A DNA stretch of 64,000 nucleotides from positions 248,001 to 312,000 of the forward strand of contig NZ_JAACKC010000003.1 in NCBI RefSeq assembly GCF_009939195.1. Reading direction: 5' to 3'. Origin of the DNA: Acinetobacter kanungonis. Its GTDB lineage: Bacteria > Pseudomonadota > Gammaproteobacteria > Pseudomonadales > Moraxellaceae. The translations under genes and the position numbers were made by a program. Positions 46,032 to 54,976 of the stretch are shown here, piece by piece. Position 1 is the first letter of the stretch, and each line of letters opens with the position of its first letter. Below the pieces are notes generated by a model, which worked only from the letters and a program-made list of their open reading frames with translations, was not told the DNA's origin and did not search any database.

Positions 46032-47768
46032 TTAATGACTTGGTGCTTGGTGATGGGCAATCTCAATTTGATTGAGAATATGATTGCTCATATTTTTCGC
46101 CATTTCTTCTTTGGCTAAATACACTTCACCGATATTTTCTTTACGGATCACTTCGGCTTCTTGTTTGCTTTCTGCACAGATCAACACTTGAATCTGCGGG
46201 TTCAGGGTTTTGGCAATGTCGACAATTTTGTGAATATCAATAATATCCATTGGAGACAGCACCAATAGCCGTGCATGTTGAATGTGCGCTTGAATCAGGA
46301 CGCCTGGTTCAGTGGCCACACCTGAAACGGCAGCAATGCCTTTTTCACGCAGGTCTTCGACGATCTCACGGTTTTCTTCGGCAATCACGACTTTAATCTC
46401 TTCTGCCATCAAGGTTTTGGTGATGCGACGTCCAACTTCACCGTGACCGACAATCACCACCTGATCACGCAGATAATCCTGCGAGACTTCATCAGGCAGC
46501 ATGGCGAGAGGGTCACCACTACGTTCCAAGAGGCGTGCAAGGGAGGAGCGTTCACGAATCCAGTTCTGAATCGGTTCAATTGCAGAGAAGATAAACGAGT
46601 TCAGGGTAATTGAAATTAAGGCGCCTGCCAGAATTAAATTCTGTCCTTCCAGTGAAAGGAGTTTTAATGAGACGCCCAGCGTGGCGAGAATGAAGGAAAA
46701 CTCACCGATTTGTGCGAGAGATGCACCCACCGTCAATGCAGTATTGATCGGGTAGCGGAAGAACAGCACCAATGCCATCGCGGCAATAGTTTTACCCACC
46801 ATGATAATCCCGACCACAGCCAAGACATGTTCAGGCTGTTCCCATAAAATGCTTGGGTCGAACAGCATGCCGACTGAAACGAAGAACAGGATTGAGAAAA
46901 TTTCACGCAAAGGTAAGGTTTCTTCTTCCGCACGATGGCTAAAGTCAGACTCCTTGACGACCATGCCTGCAAAGAAAGCACCAAGTGCCATGGAAACACC
47001 AAAGACCTTATATGCGCCAAAGGCAATCGATACGGCAGCAGCAACCACAGTCAGGGTAAACAGCTCACGTGAGCCTAGACGGGCAACAAACTGCATAATC
47101 AGCGGCACTAAACGCTTGCCGACAATTAGCATGAAGGCAATGAATCCAGCGACTTTCAAAAGGGTGAGTCCTAGCGTCAGCCAGATATTGCCACTCTCAG
47201 CATGCGCTGTCATAGGCTCTCCACCGAGCAATACGGCGGTAGCAGGAAGCAAGACCAAGACCAAGACCATGACCAGATCTTCAACCAAGAGCCATCCGAC
47301 CGCAATTTTACCATTAACCGAATTGAGTAGACCTCGATCGCCTAAAGCTTTAAGTAATACCACCGTACTGGCACATGATAAGCTCAGACCAAACACTAGT
47401 GCCGAGCCAAAGCTCCATCCCCAGAGCATGGAAACACCAATCCCCAGCAAAGTCGCCACGGCAATTTGCAGAATCGCGCCCGGTAAGGCAATGCGTCGCA
47501 CTTGTAACAGGTCATTCAGGGAAAAGTGCATGCCTACGCCAAACATCAGGAACATGACGCCCAATTCGGCAAGTTGGTTGGCGAGTTGAATATCCGCAAC
47601 AATCCCCGGGGTGTTGGGGCTAATAATAATGCCCGCAATTAAATATCCGATCAGCGGGGGGAGGCGTAAACGTGCGGCAAGATAACCAAAGATCAGCGCT
47701 AAGCCAAAACCAAAAGCCAGTAATATGATGAGGTCTACATTATGTGGCACTAAAAACTCCTTAAACAC
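46032..47768 (-). CDS. ybaL: Kef-type monovalent cation:proton antiporter (YbaL-like)
   Basis: A 578-residue CPA2-family transporter. The N-terminal two thirds hold about twelve membrane helices (LPPLIGYLIAGIIISP; GVMFLMFGVGMHFSL; SLSCASTVVLLKAL; FFAGMVVKESDF), and residues about 420-540 form a TrkA-N domain with GHGEVGRRITKTL and VATEPGVLIQAHI for NAD binding. It exports K+ or Na+ against protons by family analogy. The match to YbaL rather than KefB/C is by length and overall pattern. Confidence 0.87.
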   Translation of the reverse strand: MFKEFLVPHNVDLIILLAFGFGLALIFGYLAARLRLPPLIGYLIAGIIISPNTPGIVADIQLANQLAELGVMFLMFGVGMHFSLNDLLQVRRIALPGAILQIAVATLLGIGVSMLWGWSFGSALVFGLSLSCASTVVLLKALGDRGLLNSVNGKIAVGWLLVEDLVMVLVLVLLPATAVLLGGEPMTAHAESGNIWLTLGLTLLKVAGFIAFMLIVGKRLVPLIMQFVARLGSRELFTLTVVAAAVSIAFGAYKVFGVSMALGAFFAGMVVKESDFSHRAEEETLPLREIFSILFFVSVGMLFDPSILWEQPEHVLAVVGIIMVGKTIAAMALVLFFRYPINTALTVGASLAQIGEFSFILATLGVSLKLLSLEGQNLILAGALISITLNSFIFSAIEPIQNWIRERSSLARLLERSGDPLAMLPDEVSQDYLRDQVVIVGHGEVGRRITKTLMAEEIKVVIAEENREIVEDLREKGIAAVSGVATEPGVLIQAHIQHARLLVLSPMDIIDIHKIVDIAKTLNPQIQVLICAESKQEAEVIRKENIGEVYLAKEEMAKNMSNHILNQIEIAHHQAPSH

Positions 47769-47853
47769 AAGTTAAGGGTGAAAAGAAAATAAGCACAAAG
47801 AATGCCAAAAAGTTATTTAAGTTTATCAAGGCGCATAAAAAAAATGCAAAAAA

Positions 47854-47877
47854 AAACGACCCAAGATTAGGTCGTTT
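47854..47877 (-). terminator. Terminator of rpmB-rpmG
   Basis: Stem AAACGACC (47854-47861) / GGTCGTTT (47870-47877); read leftward it is followed by a long T-tract. Confidence 0.88.
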
Positions 47878-47895
47878 CTTTTTAAGAATCTAAAA

Positions 47896-48051
47896 TTATT
47901 TGATTTTAGCTTCTTTGAAGATTACGTGTTGACGGATTTTTGGATCAAATTTTTTGATTTCCATTTTTTCCGGCATAGTACGTTTGTTTTTAGTAGTGGT
48001 ATAGAAATAACCTGTACCAGCTGTAGAAACTAAGCGAATCTTATCACGCAT
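47896..48051 (-). CDS. rpmG: 50S ribosomal protein L33
   Basis: A 51-residue protein with the L33 sequence [20 protein letters not shown], then [17 protein letters not shown] and a lysine-rich end. It is the second gene after rpmB, 16 bp downstream, the usual pairing. Confidence 0.97.
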   Translation of the reverse strand: MRDKIRLVSTAGTGYFYTTTKNKRTMPEKMEIKKFDPKIRQHVIFKEAKIK

Positions 48052-48067
48052 TGTCCTGACTCCTTAC

Positions 48068-48304
48068 TTAGATCTTTTGACCTTGAGCACGTAGGTCAGC
48101 AACAACCTTTTCAATGCCCAATTTGTCGATAATACGCATACCTTTAGTGGTTAAACGAAGACGTACGAAACGTTTTTCGCTTTCTAACCAGAAACGGTGG
48201 TGATGCAGGTTCGGCTCGAACCGGCGCTTAGTTTTGTTGTTGGCGTGTGAGACGTTGTTACCAACGACTGGACGCTTGCCGGTAACTTGGCAAACCTTAG
48301 ACAT
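48068..48304 (-). CDS. rpmB: 50S ribosomal protein L28
   Basis: A 78-residue protein: [20 protein letters not shown] and [17 protein letters not shown], then [15 protein letters not shown], are canonical for bacterial L28. First gene of rpmB-rpmG. Confidence 0.97.
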
Positions 48305-48469
48305 GGTGTAACTCCATTGATTTAGCCAACAGCAAATCTGTATGGCCAGTCAAAAATAAACGGATTGAATTCATTCAAGGGGCGTTTTATACCAAAAATG
48401 CGCTTAAAAGACAAGCGATTTTTCGTAAAACGGGACACGATCTGGTGCAATAGATCATGCCTTGATCAC

Positions 48470-49918
48470 TTAGCGAAGAAGAGTTTTCAAAATCAATTTG
48501 TGAATCGGCTTATTAAACGGTGGGAGAATGTATTTAAAGCTGTAAAGCTTTGGATTCGACATCATAGACCGTTCATGCGACAAACTGAAGAAACCTTCTG
48601 GACCATGATATTTTCCCATTCCCGATGCACCAACGCCACCAAATGGTAAATCGTCTTGTGCAACATGGGTTAATACCGTGTTTTGTCCAAAATGCCCTGA
48701 ATGGGTACGCTGTGCGACATATTCCGCACGCGCCTGATCAAAGTCGAAGTAGTATAAAGCAAGTGGACGAGGACGGCTATTAATAAAGTCGATTACATCG
48801 TCAATTTGTTCATATTCCATGATGGGCAAGAGTGGACCAAAGATCTCATTCTGCATAATCTGCATATCTGGGGTGACGCCAGCAACCAGCGTAGGCGCGA
48901 TTTTACGCACATCACTGAGTTGTTCTTGCAGCGGGTTAATCTCGATAATCTGTGCACCACGTGTTTGTGCATCATCTAAATAGCTTTGCAGACGCTGATA
49001 TTGCTTGTCATTAATTATCGCGGTGTAATCCTGATTGTCCTTGAAGTGTGGATACATCTCTAAAACGCAGGCTTTAAACTTTTCAATGAATTCTGGAGTT
49101 TTGCCTTTGGGTAGGAACATAAAATCAGGCGCAACACAGGTTTGACCAGCATTCCAGAGTTTGCCCACCGCAACCCGCTGTGCGACATCGTCCAGATCAA
49201 TAGAGGGATGGACTAAGACAGGGGATTTGCCGCCTAACTCCAAAATAACGGGGACTAAGTTTTCTGAAGCGGCTGCCATGACCGTTTTACCGACATTGGT
49301 CGAGCCTGTGAAAATAATTTTGTCAAAAGCCAAATGACTAAAGGCATCGGAAATGACACCACCACCATTAATGACCGCAACCAGTTCCTGTGGGTAAATT
49401 TCAGATAACGCGAGTTCAAGTACACGACCAAAATTACAAGAAGAGCTGGAAACCTTAATCATGGCATGGTTGCCTGCTGCCAATGCGCAAATCAGCGGAC
49501 CGACAGACAGTAATAAAGGATAGTTCCACGGTGCAATAATGCCGACCACGCCTAAAGGCTGGTATTCCACCCATGCTTTGGCGGGCTGATGGATGATTCC
49601 GACGTGTCGCTTGGAGGGCTTCATCCATTTGGACAAATGCTTGCTATAATATTTAATCTGCTCAAGGCAAGTGAGTAATTCGCCGATTTTGGTTTCGGCA
49701 ATAGAACGGTTACCATAATCGAGGTCAATTGCTTCTGCGAATTGATCTTGGTACTTAACCAAGATACGCTTAAGCCGTGCTAAACGATCAATACGTTCCT
49801 TTGCTGTGGGTAAAGGATAACGTTGGTAAGCATGTTTTTGTTGTTCAAGTACGTCGTGTAAGTATTGAAGATCAAAAGCATGTGGTGTCATTGCCGTTGT
49901 TTTTGTTTGACTGTTCAT
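48470..49918 (-). CDS. Coniferyl-aldehyde-type aldehyde dehydrogenase
   Basis: A 482-residue NAD(P)-dependent aldehyde dehydrogenase. VVGIIAPWNYPLLLSVGPL and IIFTGSTNVGKTVM mark the cofactor fold; the catalytic glutamate is in VILELGGKSP and the cysteine in NAGQTCVAPDF. A long C-terminal tail (MSNPKLYSFKYILPPFNKPI) is shared with the fatty/coniferyl aldehyde dehydrogenase group, which can associate with the membrane. It is divergent from a TetR gene and very probably repressed by it through the operator at 49957. Confidence 0.9.
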   Translation of the reverse strand: MNSQTKTTAMTPHAFDLQYLHDVLEQQKHAYQRYPLPTAKERIDRLARLKRILVKYQDQFAEAIDLDYGNRSIAETKIGELLTCLEQIKYYSKHLSKWMKPSKRHVGIIHQPAKAWVEYQPLGVVGIIAPWNYPLLLSVGPLICALAAGNHAMIKVSSSSCNFGRVLELALSEIYPQELVAVINGGGVISDAFSHLAFDKIIFTGSTNVGKTVMAAASENLVPVILELGGKSPVLVHPSIDLDDVAQRVAVGKLWNAGQTCVAPDFMFLPKGKTPEFIEKFKACVLEMYPHFKDNQDYTAIINDKQYQRLQSYLDDAQTRGAQIIEINPLQEQLSDVRKIAPTLVAGVTPDMQIMQNEIFGPLLPIMEYEQIDDVIDFINSRPRPLALYYFDFDQARAEYVAQRTHSGHFGQNTVLTHVAQDDLPFGGVGASGMGKYHGPEGFFSLSHERSMMSNPKLYSFKYILPPFNKPIHKLILKTLLR

Positions 49919-49956
49919 GACGCACTACCAGTTACATTAAAGCGGATAATTAAATT

Positions 49957-49976
49957 TTTAGAGCAAATGCTCTAAA
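49957..49976. promoter_or_regulatory. Palindromic operator between aldehyde dehydrogenase and TetR genes
   Basis: TTTAGAGCA-AA-TGCTCTAAA, two perfect nine-base arms, 20 bp in all, in the 116-bp divergent region. It is a strong candidate binding site for the TetR regulator. Confidence 0.72.
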
Positions 49977-50034
49977 TAGTCAAGTCACTTACTGTGTTAG
50001 TTTTCTAACCCATTGAATATATGGTTACTTTAGG

Positions 50035-50727
50035 ATGTCTCACTCCAAAACGGTGAAAACCAAAGAACGCATTTTGCAATTAAGTTTGCAGCTGTTTAAT
50101 GAACGTGGTGAACGCTCAGTCACGACCAATCATATTGCGGCTGAATTGGGTATGAGCCCAGGCAATTTGTATTACCACTTTCGCAATAAAAACGAAATTA
50201 TTAAGGAGTTGATGGAGCAATACCAGAGAGAAACGCTGGAAATGCTCGCACTTCCTGATGATCGGGCATTGGATGTGAATGACAAAATCAGTTATTTCCA
50301 AGTCTTAAGCAACCAACTGTGGGCCTATCGTTTCCTACACCGTGATGTGTATCACTTGGTGGAAAATAATGAAGATTTCCGCAAAATGTATCCGCGTTTT
50401 GCAGGGCAGGTGATGCAACAGGGTCAAAAGATTTATCAGGCTTTTGTAGATGCAGGGCTGATGCAAATGACGGCCTCTGAAATTGAAGCTTTGGTGATTA
50501 ATCTGTGGATTGTACTCACTAACTGGACCAACTTCTTATATATGTCGGGTCATATCAGTGACTCGAACCATTTGGAAGAAAAGTGGGTCTGGCAGGCACT
50601 GCGTCAAATGGTGTTCCTTGAAGGGGCGTATTTACGCGGTGAAAGCCGTGAAACGTATGAGCGCTTACTGGAAAGTTTTGGTCCTTCAGAGCTATTTGCC
50701 AGTCTGTCACATGCGAAAAACAATTGA
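50035..50727 (+). CDS. TetR-family transcriptional regulator
   Basis: A 230-residue protein. Helix-turn-helix: RSVTTNHIAAELGMSPGNLY then YHFRNKNEI (residues 25-55). The C-terminal ligand domain is tryptophan- and leucine-rich (LWIVLTNWTNFLYM), consistent with a hydrophobic ligand. It is divergent from the aldehyde dehydrogenase gene, so an aldehyde, fatty acid or alkane derivative is a plausible inducer; this is inference. Confidence 0.92.
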   Translation: MSHSKTVKTKERILQLSLQLFNERGERSVTTNHIAAELGMSPGNLYYHFRNKNEIIKELMEQYQRETLEMLALPDDRALDVNDKISYFQVLSNQLWAYRFLHRDVYHLVENNEDFRKMYPRFAGQVMQQGQKIYQAFVDAGLMQMTASEIEALVINLWIVLTNWTNFLYMSGHISDSNHLEEKWVWQALRQMVFLEGAYLRGESRETYERLLESFGPSELFASLSHAKNN

Positions 50728-50808
50728 AGCTGAAACAAGCTATTTAGAAAGCGTTTAAAACGCGCTAGAATACTCGGCTTATTTAAATTAGGTGTAACAA
50801 GAACCAAC

Positions 50809-51675
50809 ATGAACATGACCACTGCTAACACGGCACGCTTACTGATTACTTGTGAAGATAAGCCAGGTATCGTGCAGGCTGTATCGAGCTTTTTGTATCA
50901 TCAGGGAGCAAATATTACCGCACTTGATCAATACGCGACGGAAGCTACGGGCGGGCGTTATTTCATGCGTGTTGAGTTTGAGTTAGACCATTTGCAATCA
51001 CGTAAAGAAAGTCTGATTCAGACCTTTGCGGTGAATGTGGCAGAGCGTTATGCCATGCAATGGCGTTTTGCGTTTGTTAGTGACGTGAAAAAAGTCGGTA
51101 TTTTGGTGTCTAAAGTCGACCATGCTTTGCTTGAGCTGTTATGGCGTCATGCACGTGGTAGTTTGCCTTGTGAAATTACCAAAGTGGTGTCGAACCATCC
51201 TGATTTGCGTGAAGCGGTTGAAAACTTCGGTATTCCATTCGAAGTGGTACCAGTCAATAAAGAAAACAAACGCGAAGCTTATGCAAAAATTGATGAGTTG
51301 ATGCAAGGCAATGATTTGCTGGTACTCGCGCGTTATATGCAAATTCTGGATGAAGAGTTTGTGAAGCACTGGGAAATGAAGATCATCAATATTCACCATT
51401 CGTTCTTGCCAGCGTTTGTGGGGGCAAATCCTTACAAACAAGCCTATGAGAAAGGGGTGAAATTGATTGGTGCGACTGCGCATTACGTGACGGCCGATTT
51501 AGACCAAGGCCCGATCATTGAGCAAGATGTGGAGCGCGTGAATCATGACTTTACTGTTGATCAATTGCGCGAATTGGGTCAGGACGTTGAACGTAATGTT
51601 TTGGCGCGTGCTGTGAAATGGCATTTAGAAGACCGTATTATTGTGGATGGCAATAAAACAGTTGTTTTCCAATAA
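50809..51675 (+). CDS. purU: Formyltetrahydrofolate deformylase PurU
   Basis: A 288-residue enzyme that hydrolyses 10-formyl-THF to formate and THF and so balances one-carbon units. An N-terminal ACT domain (LLITCEDKPGIVQAVSSFLY) is followed by the formyl-transferase-like fold with INIHHSFLPAFVGANPYKQA and the catalytic ATAHYVTADLDQGPII. ATG at 50815 is an alternative start. A terminator follows. Confidence 0.95.
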   Translation: MNMTTANTARLLITCEDKPGIVQAVSSFLYHQGANITALDQYATEATGGRYFMRVEFELDHLQSRKESLIQTFAVNVAERYAMQWRFAFVSDVKKVGILVSKVDHALLELLWRHARGSLPCEITKVVSNHPDLREAVENFGIPFEVVPVNKENKREAYAKIDELMQGNDLLVLARYMQILDEEFVKHWEMKIINIHHSFLPAFVGANPYKQAYEKGVKLIGATAHYVTADLDQGPIIEQDVERVNHDFTVDQLRELGQDVERNVLARAVKWHLEDRIIVDGNKTVVFQ

Positions 51676-51693
51676 CTATTTTTAGCATATGCG

Positions 51694-51726
51694 AAAAAGG
51701 ACCAGTTTTTTAACGGTCCTTTTTTT
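51694..51726 (+). terminator. Terminator of purU
   Basis: Stem AAAGGACC / GGTCCTTT around an AGTTTTTTAAC loop, with a long T-tract. Confidence 0.88.
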
Positions 51727-51769
51727 ATTTTGATTCAAAAAACTCATCAAAACAGTGAAATTAATAGTT

Positions 51770-51792
51770 GCAAATGAAAACACTTCTCATTT
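51770..51792. promoter_or_regulatory. Fur-box-like site upstream of tonB-exbB-exbD
   Basis: GCAAATGAAAACACTTCTCATTT, shown here as two halves GCAAATGA and TCTCATTT around ten bases; it resembles the AATGATAAT-CATT type of Fur box, with mismatches in the centre. Iron repression of the operon is expected from gene content. Confidence 0.55.
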
Positions 51793-51891
51793 ATTATTGC
51801 GATACTTTAATTGTACTAACCGATGAGCTTGATTGTTAAATCCACGATTAAACTGTCGTGAGCAGTCGCTTCTTTTAGGTCGCAGATTCTA

Positions 51892-52665
51892 ATGAGTCAA
51901 ATTTCTACCCCGTCTATGCAAGCTCCAAATCCGATGAAAAAGAAAGTCATCTCAGCCTTAATTGCAGTTGCCATTGGGCATGTTGGGGTATTGTGGGCGG
52001 TCAGCCACATGAAAGCGCCTGAACTTCCGATCATAGACAAAGAGCCATTAAAAGTACGATTTGTCAAAATTCAAGAACAACCAAAACCTTTACCGCCAAA
52101 GCCGAAAGCTGAACCGAAAAAAGAACAGCCTAAGCCTAAGGAAGTAAAAGAGGTCAAAGTGGTGGAAAAACCGCAGCCACAACCTCCGAAGAAGGTGGAA
52201 AAAGTTCAACAAGTTAAAAAAGCAGAAACCGTCAAACCTGTTACACAGCCGACAATCCAGCCACAAAAACCAGCTGTGGTCAGTACACCTACGGTCGAAA
52301 CCAAAGTGGTCAGCAAGCCTGCACCTGTAGCAGAACCCGTACCAGAAAGAGTGGCACCAACACCGACAACCAAGAGTGTGTCGATTGGTGGTTCTGGGGT
52401 GCAATGGAGTCGTTCACCAAAACCAAGTTATGGCAATAGTGACTTGAAAGGTGAGACTCGTACCATTGTGGTGCTGATTGAGGCGGATGAAAAAGGTAAA
52501 ATTACCAATGCTCGTGTGACTAAATCGACGGGTGTTGCTGCTTTAGATGAAAAGATTTTACGCGCAGTGCGTAGTGCAAAATTCAAACCGTACAAGGAAA
52601 ATGGTGTTGCTTATCCAATTCGTGCAGAGCAACCATTTGAATTGACATTGAATCCTAACGGCTAA
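51892..52665 (+). CDS. tonB: TonB energy transducer
   Basis: A 257-residue protein: cytoplasmic start, a membrane anchor (VISALIAVAIGHVGVLWAV), a long Pro/Lys-rich periplasmic spacer, and the C-terminal TonB domain with GKITNARVTKSTGVAALDEK and ILRAVRSAKFKPY. It transmits proton-motive force from ExbBD to outer-membrane siderophore and vitamin receptors. Promoter region carries a Fur-like site; exbB and exbD follow. Confidence 0.95.
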   Translation: MSQISTPSMQAPNPMKKKVISALIAVAIGHVGVLWAVSHMKAPELPIIDKEPLKVRFVKIQEQPKPLPPKPKAEPKKEQPKPKEVKEVKVVEKPQPQPPKKVEKVQQVKKAETVKPVTQPTIQPQKPAVVSTPTVETKVVSKPAPVAEPVPERVAPTPTTKSVSIGGSGVQWSRSPKPSYGNSDLKGETRTIVVLIEADEKGKITNARVTKSTGVAALDEKILRAVRSAKFKPYKENGVAYPIRAEQPFELTLNPNG

Positions 52666-52684
52666 CTATTTCAGGAGTTCGAGT

Positions 52685-53308
52685 ATGAACTTTTCAGTTT
52701 ATTGGCAACATGCGGATGCGGTGAGTAAAACCCTGTATTTCGTATTATTGGCAATGTCTATCGCAACATGGACGATTTTTATTTTACGTCTGATGGGCAC
52801 ACGTCAACTTAAACAACAAGCCCATGCTCAACTTGCAGCGGCATTGTCGAAGTTAAAGGCGAAATTACAACCGCTCAGTTTTGAACAGCGTAAAGCCGTT
52901 GCTGAACAAGCGTTATTGCGCCAGATTTCTGTTGAAAAAGCCAATGCTGAAAAAGGCGTATCGGTACTCGGTACCATCGCATCGATTGCACCCTTTGTCG
53001 GTCTATTCGGTACGGTTTGGGGGATTTTCCATGCCTTGGTTGCGGTAGGTAAAAGTGGTCAGGCAGGTCTTGCTCAAGTGGCAACTCCAGTGGGTGAAGC
53101 CTTGATTATGACGGGTCTTGGTTTGGCGGTCGCGATTCCTGCGGTATTGGCGTACAACATTTGTGTGCGTGCCAACCGTACCTTGTCGAATGAATTACAA
53201 GATCAAGCGCACAGCTTATTGATTGACACCATGTTGCAACAAGAAACTGCGACACAACAAGTTGAAGCGAAAGCAACACAACAAGGTTTAGTTGGAGGTC
53301 AAGTTTAA
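52685..53308 (+). CDS. exbB: Biopolymer transport protein ExbB
   Basis: A 207-residue MotA/TolQ/ExbB channel protein with three membrane segments: YFVLLAMSIATWTIFILRL near the start, APFVGLFGTVWGIFHALVAV, and GEALIMTGLGLAVAIPAVLA. GVSVLGTIASIAPFVGLFGT is the conserved channel motif. It starts 19 bp after tonB and shares one base with exbD. Confidence 0.95.
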   Translation: MNFSVYWQHADAVSKTLYFVLLAMSIATWTIFILRLMGTRQLKQQAHAQLAAALSKLKAKLQPLSFEQRKAVAEQALLRQISVEKANAEKGVSVLGTIASIAPFVGLFGTVWGIFHALVAVGKSGQAGLAQVATPVGEALIMTGLGLAVAIPAVLAYNICVRANRTLSNELQDQAHSLLIDTMLQQETATQQVEAKATQQGLVGGQV

Positions 53309-53712
53309 TGGCTTTTCAATTGGGTGAAGACAACGATTCGGGCATGAATGAGATGAACCTCATTCCGCTCATCGATATTATGTTGGTATTGATGATCATC
53401 TTTCTGGTGACTGCGACCGTTGCCAACCCATCAATTCCATTAACCTTACCCAAAACCACTGCGGATATTGTGAATCCACCACCTGAAGCGATTACTGTTA
53501 GTATCAATGCCAATGGTGAAGTGGCTTGGAATGACCAAATCATCACTTTAGACGAGTTACAGACCCGTTTTAATGATGCAGGTCAGGCAGAGCAAAAACC
53601 AACGGTACAATTGCGTGCAGATAAAGAATCACGTTATGACACCGTTGCTCAAGTAATGTCACGTGCGAGTGAAGCCGGACTCAGTGATATTGCTTTTGTG
53701 AGTGAAAATTAA
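53308..53712 (+). CDS. exbD: Biopolymer transport protein ExbD
   Basis: A 134-residue single-span protein; NLIPLIDIMLVLMIIFLVTA contains the proton-path aspartate (Asp23). The periplasmic part PTVQLRADKESRYDTVAQVM is typical of ExbD/TolR. It overlaps exbB (TAATG) and is the last gene of the operon. Confidence 0.95.
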   Translation: MAFQLGEDNDSGMNEMNLIPLIDIMLVLMIIFLVTATVANPSIPLTLPKTTADIVNPPPEAITVSINANGEVAWNDQIITLDELQTRFNDAGQAEQKPTVQLRADKESRYDTVAQVMSRASEAGLSDIAFVSEN

Positions 53713-53725
53713 GCCTCTTCGAGGT

Positions 53726-53756
53726 AAAAAAAGCGACCTCATCGGTCGCTTTTTTT
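53726..53756. terminator. Terminator after exbD
   Basis: Stem AAAAAAGCGACC / GGTCGCTTTTTT with a five-base loop and T-tract; convergent msrA ends just beyond it. Confidence 0.9.
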
Positions 53757-53764
53757 ATGCCTGC

Positions 53765-54289
53765 TTATTCGCTTTTGAGTAGGGACTGGAACTTACTGTG
53801 AAGTTTCAACAGCTTCGGTGGAATGGCAAAGTTACAGTAGCCTTGTGACGGATTACGGGCAAAGAAATTCTGGTGATACTCTTCCGCAGGATAGAATGTT
53901 GGTGCAGGACTGAGCTCAGTCACAATGTTGATGCCTTGAGCTTTCAATTCATCAATGATTTGCACGGCTTGTTGCTGTTGTTCTGCATTCAAATAATAAA
54001 TCACGGAGCGATACTGTGTGCCAATATCGTTGCCCTGACGGTTTAAAGTGGTTGGATCATGTGTGGCAAAGAACACTTCAAGCAATTGCGTGTATTGAAT
54101 TTGCGTTTCATCAAAATCAATCAGAATCACTTCGGCATGCTGAGTATCGCCACGACAGATATCTTCATAACTCGGATTTTCGGTCAGCCCACCTGCATAA
54201 CCACTTACGACCTTGCTTACGCCTTTCAATTGTAGAAACACGGCTTCGACACACCAAAAGCAGCCTCCGCCAAATAATGCCTGTTGCAT
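53765..54289 (-). CDS. msrA: Peptide-methionine (S)-S-oxide reductase MsrA
   Basis: A 174-residue enzyme that repairs oxidised methionine. The active-site motif [12 protein letters not shown] is at the N-terminus, and [19 protein letters not shown] and [19 protein letters not shown] follow. Other cysteines that could recycle the first (ICRGDT; YCNFAIP) are present. No signal peptide, so cytosolic. Confidence 0.95.
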   Translation of the reverse strand: MQQALFGGGCFWCVEAVFLQLKGVSKVVSGYAGGLTENPSYEDICRGDTQHAEVILIDFDETQIQYTQLLEVFFATHDPTTLNRQGNDIGTQYRSVIYYLNAEQQQQAVQIIDELKAQGINIVTELSPAPTFYPAEEYHQNFFARNPSQGYCNFAIPPKLLKLHSKFQSLLKSE

Positions 54290-54370
54290 AACAATTTCCT
54301 TAATTCAATTTTGCTCGCCACTATAAGAGAACATTGTGGCACAACGATGTAAGTTGAGTTGTAAATATGA

Positions 54371-54394
54371 AAAAGGTCTGTAATACAGACCTTT
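54371..54394 (-). terminator. Terminator of the META lipoprotein gene
   Basis: Stem AAAGGTCTG / CAGACCTTT; leftward T-tract from the A-run at 54371. Confidence 0.75.
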
Positions 54395-54408
54395 ATATAA
54401 AGATGAGA

Positions 54409-54864
54409 TTAACGCGGCTGTTTGGCGCTGGCAAATTCAATCAGTAAATTACCATGACGATCCATCAGTTTCAGGGTGTTGTTATACACCTGATAGTTGG
54501 TCACATTCGCCAGTGCAGCATTAAATTGGTTGGGAATGGTGCTATCAATACACGCCATTTTGGTCGATGCCATCTGAGACAGCACCAGTGTATCGCCCGT
54601 CGCTTGATAGGTGCCCATCAAACGGTTACAGCCATCGGCACCAGCAACACGTTTGGTTGCTTCATTAAATTGCAGTGCTGGAATATTGCGGGCACTTGGA
54701 TTGGTTTTAATCATTTGTGAACCAATTTGAATCGCGATCCAAGTATGGTTTTGCAGCATTTGTAGATTATTCATCTCAGTAGCCGAAGACGTTGGCGTAG
54801 ATTGGCAACCTGTGAAAAGCAAGGCAGAGCCGAGTAGGGCAACACTTAAGGTTTTTTTTAACAT
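54409..54864 (-). CDS. META domain lipoprotein (HslJ-like)
   Basis: A 151-residue protein with a lipoprotein signal peptide (SVALLGSALLFTGC, lipobox FTGC). The mature part is a META/HslJ domain: GADGCNRLMGTYQ and LSQMASTKMACIDSTI with their conserved cysteines. HslJ-type proteins are outer-membrane lipoproteins linked to heat shock and novobiocin resistance. No function is shown here. Confidence 0.87.
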   Translation of the reverse strand: MLKKTLSVALLGSALLFTGCQSTPTSSATEMNNLQMLQNHTWIAIQIGSQMIKTNPSARNIPALQFNEATKRVAGADGCNRLMGTYQATGDTLVLSQMASTKMACIDSTIPNQFNAALANVTNYQVYNNTLKLMDRHGNLLIEFASAKQPR

Positions 54865-54976
54865 GTTGTAATTCCACTTTTTTTGACTTTATCCGATATT
54901 TTATAAACAAAGCAGATGCAAATTTCCAGTTGATTATCGTATTTCTTGTTGTCCTTTGCCGCTGTGAGGACGCAAC

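Noticed and set aside
46801-47589. 262-codon rightward frame antisense to the Kef-type antiporter gene
   Set aside because: It is a long shadow frame created by the codon use of the membrane protein; no start signal or family match.
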